A program made the translations under genes and the position numbers. Below, in pieces: positions 10,833 to 20,148 of a DNA stretch of 64,000 bases. Numbering within the stretch: position 1 is the stretch's first letter; the number at the start of each line of letters is the position of its first letter. This stretch comes from Blattamonas nauphoetae. Its lineage: Eukaryota; Preaxostyla; Oxymonadida. The stretch spans positions 186,001 to 250,000 of the forward strand of contig JARBJD010000008.1 in assembly GCA_033064195.1 (NCBI GenBank). The letters are read 5' to 3'. The notes below the pieces were generated by a model. The model did not search any database. It saw only the letters and a list, made by a program, of their open reading frames with translations, and had not been told where the DNA came from.

Positions 10833-13231
10833 TACGTCTTCCCATACGATAACTCATCTGAAGGATGAATCAACACTGTGTGCGATGACATCGTTGGTGT
10901 TGACGAGGAAGTGAACGAGAACGGACCAATCGTGATTTCTGTCTTCAGGGGATCTGACGAATCGAACACAACCAGTGTGAATGAACCTGTTGAAATTCGT
11001 GAGGCAGAGATATTTATGATGGCTTCATTCAGGTTCGCCAGGTTCAGGTCTGCTTTGATGCTGTTCAGAGTCGGTCCTGCTGGAGTTGTGAACGACAGAC
11101 CAACCATGTTGTCTGTTCGGCTTGAGATGTCGTGGTGCCACCACGTCCAGTCTGGCTCTGCCACTCCACCTTCGATGAATTCGTTGCTTGTCGATTGAGA
11201 GGCACTCTTCTGCACTGCAGTGAGTGTATACGTCGTTGAAGGCGAGAGATAAGACTTGCTCGGATTGTTCAGAGGGACTGACGCTGTTCTGGAGAACGAC
11301 ACTGACTTTGCCACAAATTCACTTCCATCTGCATCTTCGAGTGTCACATCGTATTTCCTGCTTGTTCCTGTGAATACTCCCTCAAACGACAGAACAACAT
11401 CAAATCCGTCCCCATTCGCATTCTCTTGGATCGTCTGACCGACAGAGATGATCGATGGACCGATCAAGTCAGGATAGATCTTCTCAGCGTATCGGCTCGC
11501 ACACTTGATCGGAGTTGATGTTGAGAAGCAGTCGTAGAACTCCCTGTTATCGATGCCTATGTCTTTGTAGAACAAAAAGTCAATCACGTGCTCACTGGCT
11601 GTGGGAGATGTGCAAACATTCTCGTCGAAGAGGACATCCGTCAGTACGATCTTGCCCGCTGACAGATATTGCATGTATTCGATCCCTCCTGTGTTTGATC
11701 CCGTGTTCTTCGAGACTGTGCAGTTGTCGTAACGACATTCGCCCGACAAACTGACGCGGAGGGAGCTCCATTTCGAGGATGTTGGGTCAACTCGAGATTG
11801 GGATTTCGTGAACGTGCACTGCGCGATTGTGACAGGACTGTAATCTTGAGTACTGAGATGACCACCATATCCAGCTGTGTTGTTCGTGAACTGGCAGTTG
11901 AAGACAGTGGCCGAGTAAACGTTGGCAGCTGTGGAAGATGAGTAATGGCAGAGGTACACCGCTCCGTGCGTAGTTTCGTACGTTGCATGGCATCGTTCGA
12001 ACGAACTGGCCTTGATGACAACATCAGCTCGAAACTGGTCCAAATGGATGGCTGCCCCACTGTATGGATACTCGGAGTAAGTAATCCCCAAAAACTGACT
12101 CGAGGTGATCCACACTTGATTGGACACAGTTGTATTTGTCTGTGCTTGGCTCTTAAGGATCCGTGTAGTCTTCAAGGTGAATTCGTCGATTCCCTTTCCG
12201 GGTTCCGGAATTGGTTCAGTGATTCTGCTGGGGGCGTCGTTGGTGACGCAGGAAGTGAACGAACAGTTCGACAGCAGAGACGATCCTGACCAGTCCAACC
12301 GCATCCCGCTTGTCCCACAGAGATGATTTGTCGATTCCGACACTGACACCCCAATCAGACGCTGCGTCACAAACGAACACGAACGAGGGAAGGTCGAAGG
12401 AAGGCGAGTGCTCGTCGTGTTTGTCAGCGAAGACGACGACAGAGACACAGAGCATCCAACAACTCCAGTCAGACCATTCCCAAAACATTTCCCGAAATCG
12501 AAAAGTGGGCCTGTTCCAGTCACCAAATCAATCGAGTCCAGCTTCAAACCACTTCCCACTATCGAAAGTGATCCAACTCCAAAAGCGTCGGCAGATCCTT
12601 CTTCATTCGATCTCATTTGCGATGAACACGCCGACGATCGTGGGCCACTCACCAGAGGCAGCAGAGACGATGATTTGGATGATGAGTAATGGCTGCACGA
12701 GATAATCGACACTGACACCGATGATTCCATCCCCGAATCCCCAATCACAAATGGAGACGTTTCTGGGCATGACGTGATTTCACTCCGAGAAACCACAAAT
12801 GTCGACGAGCGGATCAAACTCACGGCTGTGTCTGGTGTGTTCGCAAATAATCCCACATTGTCAAGTCGGCATGTGCTGTTCCAAACATCAAACATCACAG
12901 AAAGTCCCTTTCTTGAGCGGTATTCTTCGTTGTCTGGATGTTGTGATTTGTTTTCTTCGGCGAGATTGTGGAGACAATATCGGTGAGAGATCCTCGATAA
13001 TAATCCTGACATATCCACAGTTCGAGAGTGGATCGGGATTTCTTGTGCATGATAGGTGCCATTGGGGATCATAATTGAAGATGGGGAAGGAATCGACAGT
13101 TGGTTCGGATTGTTCAAGCGACCTTCCAAGAAAGCTGTAAAATCCTGTGAAACATCAACGTGAGAGTGGGTGGTTGATGAAGATAAAATCGATATCCACG
13201 TAAGGATAAGAAGAATGAAACGAAATGTCAT
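10833..13231 (-). pseudogene. Receptor M, signal peptide to Ig-like repeats
   Basis: This is the N-terminal part of a type I surface receptor on the minus strand. ATG is at 13231 and the first residues FRFILLILTWISILSSSTTH form a signal peptide. A beta-helix ectodomain follows with repeated short C-x-F-x-x-C turns (CSFTSCVTN, SSFERCHATY, CQFTNNTAGYGG, CTVSKNTGSNTGG). About 90-residue Ig/IPT-like units start near ISVGQTIQENANGDGF and PTLNSIKADL. The start is supported by the duplicate P2, which shares both this N-terminus and the 5' flank. The frame is open from 13231 to the transposon at 10832 and continues at 8795. As transcribed it would run into the pogo element, so it is disrupted. Confidence 0.85.
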
Positions 13232-13310
13232 TTTTCGTTGATATCAAATAATGGCTTGATCCGAAAGTTCGTTCAATCTCATCTGAAATAGGACTCTAAT
13301 TCAGATGAGA
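13232..13310 (-). promoter_or_regulatory. 5' flank conserved between receptors M and P2
   Basis: The bases just upstream of the M start codon (TTCGGATCAAGCCATTATTT, then GATATCA, then an A-rich run into ATG) are repeated almost unchanged upstream of P2 at 20113-20148. Similarity fades farther out. Either the duplication breakpoint lies here or the segment is kept as a core promoter and 5' leader. No TATA box is obvious. Confidence 0.5.
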
Positions 13311-14096
13311 ACTCGATCTAGTTATTACTCTTCCATCCATGCCTGGTTCTGAATCAGATATGTTGTTCACGGAGAGAACAGACACGATCGTCAGAAAAGG
13401 ACACATTAAATCACCAACACCGCACAGGCGACGAGCAGAAACTCTCCGTCGACTCTCTGACTGACGCAACAACCATCAACATCATCCACAGACAGGGTTC
13501 GAAACCTGCCTCGTGCGGTCTTTTTCGGACTGGTCTTACGATGAAACCGCACGAGGCCGCGATGTTTTCACGATATTCTCACGATCCTTTTTCCGTTCGT
13601 GAACATAGAAGATTCCAATCATAATAAAGTATTCCATGATTATTATATGCATTTTTTTCGTTCCCTATTTCACCTTTCTAATTTCATATGTTGCGTTTGA
13701 TTGTGAAAGTCTGTCATTAAGGGCATCTTTCATGCTCTTGATGCCAGCCGTGATAAACTGATTAAGATGGATAAAACACTCACTCCCATCTTTTTTGAGA
13801 CGTTTCATGTATGGAGAATTTGCTTGACAGCGAACTCACTATTCTATTCAGACAATCCAAATTCTGGTCTGTTGTATGTGCTATCTCCAGACTTTATGGC
13901 CATCAAACCAACTAATTTACCCTTTTCATCTATTCAGGTCCTTTTGAAGAATGATTGATGAATGTATCCCTCGTTCCATGTGTATTTTTGTCAGTCGTCC
14001 GTCTTGTCGAACAAAACCACAAATCGCATCTATTTTGCGAAATCTGTCTCACACATACGTCAACTTGTGTATTTGTTTCGGATTGTTATGATCTGC
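13311..14096. other. Divergent intergenic region
   Basis: This spacer lies between receptor M (-) and receptor pseudogene 3 (+). Apart from a 12-bp inverted repeat at 13508-13557, I see no gene, terminal repeat or RNA gene. The region from 13600 to 14090 is A+T-rich without a supported reading frame. Confidence 0.45.
13508..13557. repeat. Hairpin-forming inverted repeat
   Basis: GCCTCGTGCGGT at 13508-13519 pairs perfectly with ACCGCACGAGGC at 13546-13557 across a 26-nt loop. It is G+C-rich in an A+T-rich spacer and is preceded by GTTCGAAAC. That resembles a tRNA T-arm, but no cloverleaf can be drawn. Its role is unknown. Confidence 0.6.
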
Positions 14097-15876
14097 TGAT
14101 CAATCCTGGAAAAAACTAGCATCACAAAAATCAGGTTCTTATTCTTCCACACGATGACATCGACAAGCCATGGAGGCAGTCTCTACTTCAATTCAGTTTC
14201 GGCCTCTGTGTCAATCTCGGAGTGCTCGTTCGTCGACTGTCAAGCTGATGTGTTTCTTTCTGATGGCGGCGCAATCTTTTGCTCGACGTCAGCGGACTCT
14301 GCGTCGATCTCGCTGATGTCCTCGTTCTTCTCCGACTGCAGTGCTCACCGCAATGGAGGCACTGTCCAAATCGATCCCTAATCAACCTGCACAGTCTCAA
14401 CCAACGTCTTTCTCGCCGCTGAACAGAAGTCCGGATATGGAGGCTCATTGGGCTTCTTAGCACCAGGGAGTGATCTTCGAATCAGTCACAACTTGTTCCA
14501 GAATGGAACGTCGTCCAAAGGAGGTTGCCATCTCCTCAACTTAGCCGATTCCCAAACACCTGTCCACATCGCATTTTGTGTTTTCAAGTTCGGTCGTGGC
14601 CCAGGTAGTGGATGTTACATCAACAAGGGAACAAACCCAGTCACTATCACACACTGATCTGGACTCGTCGGCGGAATGGCGTGGTCGACTCGTTTTTGGA
14701 TCGAACCAGAAAACGAACAACTCGTTCCAGATCCAAAAGAATTCGTCGGGTCGGTTGGCGGAATCGGCGAAGGAGAACATGAAGTGGTGGCTCCCCCTCG
14801 TGCTCGTCCTCGCGACCATCGCCATCCTCGTGATCGTCATTTTGGTTGTACTGATGCGTCGACGAAGGCAGAAAGACAAAGCGAAGACTCAAAAACTGAC
14901 GGAATCCACCGAACTGGATGTTGGTGAGGAAGACATGAAAGTCGAAGACACGTCACACGCGAAGACAGATCGTGATGATTGCACGTAAAACTGCACGACA
15001 ACGAAAATGGGATCGATCATAACCGAAGAAAGGGAGCAAAGCAGAAGAGGGATGTCTGAAGCGATTTGGGAGGATGAGAAGGATGAGATGGCGATGGCAT
15101 GTGGAGTGGATGGGAAAGAAGTGAAAGTGCTGAACAAGCACGACACGCTGTTCAACCGTCTGCACCATCCGCAGCCTGGTCTGGAGGTTGACAAGGATGC
15201 TGTTCGGAAGCAGATCCTGTCGGCGCTTCAGTCGATCTCGGGGTCAGGGCAGAACGAGTTCATTCTGAAGCAGTTGTCGCCACACGAGATTTTTTTCGAT
15301 TTTGCGGGTGTTGTTGGACTGAACATGAAGCGACACCAGCACCATGAGAAAAGAGTGGATCATCAGGGATTGGAACAACAGCTTGTTCGAGAACACGCAC
15401 TCCAGATCGAACCGACCTCGACCGATCCCGAAATGGTGGAACAGACATCGAATGACGAACGAGGAGGAGTGAGCGAGGTGGGATTGTGGAAGAAGGATGA
15501 GTCGGGGTCGGTGGAAGGGGACAGGTGGAAGGCGCCTGAAGTGATGATGGGGAAGAAGGGAGTGCGGTCGGAGTCGGCAGCTGTGTTCAGTTTCGGGCTG
15601 ATTCTGTGGGAGTTGGAGACACTTCAGATTCCGTTCCCTGAACTGGATGCGCTGAATGCTCACCGCCAGCTGAAGACGGGCCAGCCTCTTCCGATGGACG
15701 GGATTGAGTCGCCGGAGCTGGTGGAGATGATCAGGCAGTGTGTGGACGTGGACCCAGCGAAGAGGCCGTCGCTGTCAGATTTGGAGAAGTTTCTGAATTC
15801 TGCCTCACTCCACAAGCCCTCCCACTTGCTCGCTGTGAATCCAGCACCGTTTGTGGACACATTCCAACTAAATTGA
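14097..15876 (+). pseudogene. Receptor pseudogene 3 with pseudokinase
   Basis: This is a C-terminal receptor fragment of the same family. The beta-helix remnant has GGSLYFNSVSASVSISECSF and GGAIFCSTSADSASIS, with a stop after GGTVQIDP at about 14380. GGCHLLNLADSQ follows, then a frame change near 14650. The membrane segment is at about 14783-14853 (WWLPLVLVLATIAILVIVIL, then MRRRRQK). A stop at about 14986 separates this from a pseudokinase frame at 15007-15876 with LSPHEIFFD, RWKAPEV, VFSFGLILWELET and a C-lobe ending RPSLSDLEKF. The APE segment is kept, whereas VAIK, HRD and DFG are not visible. At least two stops and one frame change break it, and the N-terminal half is missing. Confidence 0.8.
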
Positions 15877-16587
15877 TTCGTCCCGACCTCGTCGTCGTCT
15901 CGTCTTGAGTGATATCCTTCACTCATCCTTTGATTCTTCTTCTCCAGCAGTCTTTCTCACACATCATCGACACTTTCCGTTCTCCTCATTTTGACGTCAT
16001 CTCACGTCATTTACGAGGCAGATGTACCTAGGGAGTCTTCACTGATCTATCTCTTCCTGACTGTCTCTCTTCTTTCTGCACGCATCTTACTCAAATGTTC
16101 ATTTCGTCGGATATCTTTTGTTTTTCTTGATTCCCCTCTTCTGTTCGTCACGCGCACCTGACAATCTTCTTCTGACCCGACCTTTTTTACAATTCACCAA
16201 CTTATCGTCTAGCGACCACTTTCTTCTTTTGTCTCGATCTATCGATTCTGTTCTGATCTGATTTCGTTGTTTTGTTGGATTGTGCTTGTGTTGCTGGCAA
16301 TCGCTTCACTCTGCTTCTCATTCACCATTCCTTGTCAATTCTCTCGCAAGAGACACGCTTCACCCTTTCTTCGCTAACTTGATGCCCTCTGTCTCCACAG
16401 GGTCCATCATTCGGCTTTTTTCTCGCTTTCTCTCCTCGGACGTGACTGTCTCGAAGCAGATGTCCGTCCTGGTGGAAGTATTGATTCATGATTACCATTT
16501 TGTTTTTCATCAAAACGAACGGAACCACGTGCTTTGTTGGGGGAGAAACATCAAGTTGTCAATGTGGCAGTGATCGTCCCATTGATT
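15877..16587. other. 3' flank of receptor pseudogene 3
   Basis: This stretch is pyrimidine-rich on the plus strand and has only short frames. The open frame at 16280-16573 has no recognisable domain. I see no gene. Confidence 0.45.
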
Positions 16588-18337
16588 AGATGGTCGGAAA
16601 GGCCGAAATTTTTGGGGATCTCCGGAGCTCAACATTTTTGTGTTTTGACAGTATAATCTTCGAAGTATGTTGATTTTCCAGGAAATAATTGTCCAAAGGA
16701 CTTATATACGAGAGTTGAATGAGAAAGAAACATAAAAAAATAAGAAGAGAGTCTGTGGGAGATGAGTTGACTCCATGCGAGCCGAGATGAAAGACGGTTA
16801 TTAGCTGGATGAAAGAGTGAAGTGACAGCAGATATCACACGTGATGAAGGTGTACACCGAGAAAAAGTCACTGGGACGACGCTAGGCAGCGTCTCAGCCC
16901 GTCCAGTCGAACGTGTTCATGATCTTGTGAAATTATCAGTATGTGTGCCCTATAAATCAGGTAGAATGGGAAGAATGAGGGAAAAACAAACTTTATGCAT
17001 GTGCCGTACCCTCTGTATCGGAAGCGCAGCGTCTTTCATGAGTAAGTCAAGCGAGCGCACGAAAGTGTGAAATTACCATCCTGAGTACTCTAAAATGAGG
17101 TTAAAATGAGAAAAAAAGAGGAAAAAAGAAACTTGAAGAATGTGCTGCATCTCAGCAAACACAGACCGCGTATCACAGTCAAGTCCTGTCCTTTCACGAT
17201 CTCAATTGTGCGATTCTTAATGAAATAAGGGATGCGTGGGTACGTGGTATCCACGGAGAGGAGTATCATCAAAATCATAATTCTTCGTCTATTTCCCGAA
17301 ATACATCATTTGCATCCAATTTTTCATTTCCAAAAAAACATAGAAGTTGTCTCGATCTACTCCAAAATTAGACCTTTTTTCCGTTTTTCTCTTTAATGAA
17401 TGATTTATCTCCATTGTATCACAAATAGACCTCTTTTTTTGTTGTTTTACATCCTTTCTCTGTCTTTGAACAAGTTTTGTTACAAAAAAGTGTGCAAAAA
17501 TGTGCTGATCTTAAAACGGCCATTTCATGCGCGATCATGCTTGAAATGCAACAATTCACCTGTCCTCTGTCTATTGAACCCTTGAACGATATTTAGGTGA
17601 TTTTTGATTTTTTTCCACGCACATATATTGTTTTCCACCTTTCATTGAGAATCACACAATTCAGGATTGGGATTTTCGGTTCAGTAGCGCAATAGAAATC
17701 ATGCCAGCATTCACAATCTCAACAGCAATCCCATCAAACGATTCTCCGACCGTCTGAGCCGGAGTTTAGACCTTCTCAGGTGGTGGTTGTCTGCCTTTCC
17801 AGATTTGGAGTTTCTATCGAAGTATGTTTTCTATTTATGGTCGAGAACAGCATGTACATTGAATGATAAAGAGCTTGGATACCTTTTTGTTTGAACTGAA
17901 TCACTTGTTTGTGCTGAGGCAAACCCACACACCAACAAAATCCCAGATTCAACAGAACTTGACCAAGATCCCCATTCAGAGCAAGAACACCAACACAGTG
18001 TTGGCTTGATCAAGACATCTATTCTCATTCAACGAAGAGAAATCGGTTCAAAATAGTGTGAAAACAAGAATAATACATACTTTCAATTCAAACTGTTGTA
18101 TTTACGAAACAGAAGGATTTGATCAACCCAAGTCGAAGAGCTTGGACGGGCAAAACAACTGACACACCAATTCAACTGGTCACTCAAGTCAATGATTACC
18201 GATTACAGATTGTTTTTCTCGTGTGATATCTTTCAATACTCATCATCCTCAAACTTTTCGGAAAAACGGAGAATCAGATCAGAAAAAATGTTGAGCTCCG
18301 GAGATCCCCACAAACTTCGGGGTTTCCCACCAACTAA
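16588..18337. mobile_element. 1.75-kb TIR element, unclassified
   Basis: Inverted ends of about 50 bp face each other: TGGTCGGAAAGGCCG on the left against TGGTGGGAAACCCCG on the right (complement), followed by the shared core GGGGATCTCCGGAGCTCAAC. TTGATT stands on both sides (16582-16587, 18338-18343) and may be a 6-bp target duplication, but the tips are offset by two bases, so the exact ends are uncertain. The interior (16640-18285) has no transposase-like frame and no gene that I recognise. Confidence 0.65.
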
Positions 18338-18432
18338 TTGATTGTTTCGATCTCACAGCATCTTTTGAGACAAGCGGCCAACACATAGATGATCTCATCT
18401 GACGGTATCACTCATTTTGTCCTCTTCATCCC

Positions 18433-18618
18433 ATGATTGATCCAGAATACTCTCCATTCCTGAAGTGGAGTCCAACTGCGAAACTCACAGTCGATTCTTT
18501 GTCACAAGCCTTCGTCTCTCTTGTTTCAATGGTGAGAGATGACAGTCATGGACAAAAGTGGTCGGCAGGAAAAATGACAAAGTCTGGTGTGACGAATTGG
18601 GAAGGAGTTCGATGCTGA
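18433..18618 (+). pseudogene. ARM-like family N-terminal fragment
   Basis: A 61-codon frame starts PEYSPFLKWSPTAKLTVDSL. From memory this resembles the N-terminal signature of a large helical (armadillo/HEAT-like) protein family of Blattamonas, in which a short SPF-x-x-W motif precedes the repeats. It stops without reaching the helical body. The adjacent gene at 18942 has that body, so this may be a remnant of a tandem copy. I rate it low because the match is short and from memory. Confidence 0.4.
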
Positions 18619-18941
18619 AACTTCACATGTGTAGAGGTGACATGACATCGACAGGAATCGAGGTTGGTAGACTGGTCTACAGTTTGTGGGTGAGAAAGAC
18701 GAACCTTTCTACTGTCGACATTTTTTTACGAATGTTGTCATTTTCTTGTGGAGGAGGCTGAGGATCTCGTTTATTTAGGCAAAAATGATCTCATCTCATC
18801 ACCACCTCTCACTGTGTGAAAAATTGTCGATTGTGGTTGCGCACAAATTTTTGTCACTTTTTTTCTGACTCTTCATTCCTCTGTATCTACATAACGAAAC
18901 AACAGATCGCTCTGGTTTTCTCGCCACAGTGTTCGTTTTGG

Positions 18942-19817
18942 ATGATGAAGTGTCCGACAAAACAAAACCGAAATCTCACCACTCAGTGTTTCTGGACATG
19001 GAAACCGAGAACTTTTGTCCATGACTGTGACTTTCATTTTGATGAGGAGCTTCTTCGAAAGTCTTCTACGCTCCTTTCAACAATCCGAGAGGCATTGGAC
19101 CACTCAAAGAAAGTCCATGATTTGATACTGGCTGTTGGACAAAACCCCACCAGCCCCTTCCCAACCTTTCTGGATTCGATCATTATTCTCTTCTCGTCAT
19201 CCCATCCATCGATATTCATAGATACTCTTCACTTGGTTCAACACTGTTTTGAATGGTGTTATTTATCCAACCGCCTTGCCCTTATTTCCTCCAAACTCAT
19301 TCCCAGAGTCCTCTCAACTCCTCGTTTGAGGGATCTCTCAGCGATCGACGATCAAACCATCCTTTCCGACATTCTCGCGATTCTGGAATGTGGCCTCCGA
19401 CTCTCCACCTCCGACGCGATTCGATCTCTCTCAACCACATCAAACATTGACCCTCGCTATGTCCGAGAAGTGGTGCTGCAAGAGCTGTTGATCCCAGTGG
19501 AACCATCCCTCGTTCAGATCACTCACAATTCCCACCTCCTTTCGTGGATTGATGGATACACAGTGACAATGCAATTGCTCTCCAATATCCTGAAAGAGAG
19601 TCCAGTCCACCAACCAACTTTGAACTTTATCTCGACATCTCATCTTCCCTTGGTCCATCAAACACATTTCACTCAAATGGAAGACGAAAACACCAAACAA
19701 TCAGTCGTCTTTTCAATATCCACCAGTATCTGGTTTTGGAAATCGTCTGGAGCCGAAATCATGGATAGAGCACAGATTTTATTGCGGACACTGAAACAGG
19801 AAGGCTTCGAAGATTAA
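18942..19817 (+). CDS. Helical ARM/HEAT-like protein
   Basis: This is an intact open frame of 291 codons. I chose ATG 18942 (MMKCPTKQNRN); the frame opens farther left, but only with non-ATG starts. The protein is predicted to be mostly helical: ELLRKSSTLLSTIREALDH, FPTFLDSIIILFSS, IDTLHLVQHCFEW, ILSDILAILECGLRL, VREVVLQELLIPVEP and AEIMDRAQILLRTLKQEGFED. It has no signal peptide or membrane segment, so it is probably cytosolic or nuclear. An ARM/HEAT-type scaffold family expanded in oxymonads is my best guess from memory. I cannot name a partner or function. It lies between the TIR element and receptor P2. Confidence 0.65.
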   Translation: MMKCPTKQNRNLTTQCFWTWKPRTFVHDCDFHFDEELLRKSSTLLSTIREALDHSKKVHDLILAVGQNPTSPFPTFLDSIIILFSSSHPSIFIDTLHLVQHCFEWCYLSNRLALISSKLIPRVLSTPRLRDLSAIDDQTILSDILAILECGLRLSTSDAIRSLSTTSNIDPRYVREVVLQELLIPVEPSLVQITHNSHLLSWIDGYTVTMQLLSNILKESPVHQPTLNFISTSHLPLVHQTHFTQMEDENTKQSVVFSISTSIWFWKSSGAEIMDRAQILLRTLKQEGFED

Positions 19818-20148
19818 CTCTCCCACACTCTGTTTCTTCACAAAGAGTCAGATTTCGGAAACTATTTTCGGATTGATTCCTACCAAATCATGGATTTCAA
19901 GGGGAGCAATCTGCCTGATCGGTATGAGCTCGAAAGTGAACACAATGTGTGAACTAGAAATGTACATTGTCCAATTGGCACAAAGGTTAATTGATGATCA
20001 TTATTAAACCTTCGACCACCACTGATTGATTAGTACAAACAATGGTTCAGATCAAAATTCTTATTTTGAATGATGCTGTATTAGAATCCTATTTCTGATG
20101 AAATTGAAGGGACTTTCGGATCAAGCCATTATTTGATATCACAGAAAA
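19818..20148 (+). promoter_or_regulatory. 5' region of receptor P2
   Basis: The spacer upstream of P2 has two shared blocks. At 20034-20055 TACAAACAATGGTTCAGATC recurs upstream of receptor P5 at about 53597-53616. At 20080-20148 the sequence matches the 5' flank of receptor M. These shared blocks in otherwise diverged flanks suggest promoter or leader elements common to the family. Confidence 0.45.

Noticed and set aside
13440-13560. Possible tRNA gene from the GTTCGAAAC motif
   Set aside because: The stem around the motif does not pair as a T-arm, and no acceptor, D or anticodon arm can be drawn on either strand.
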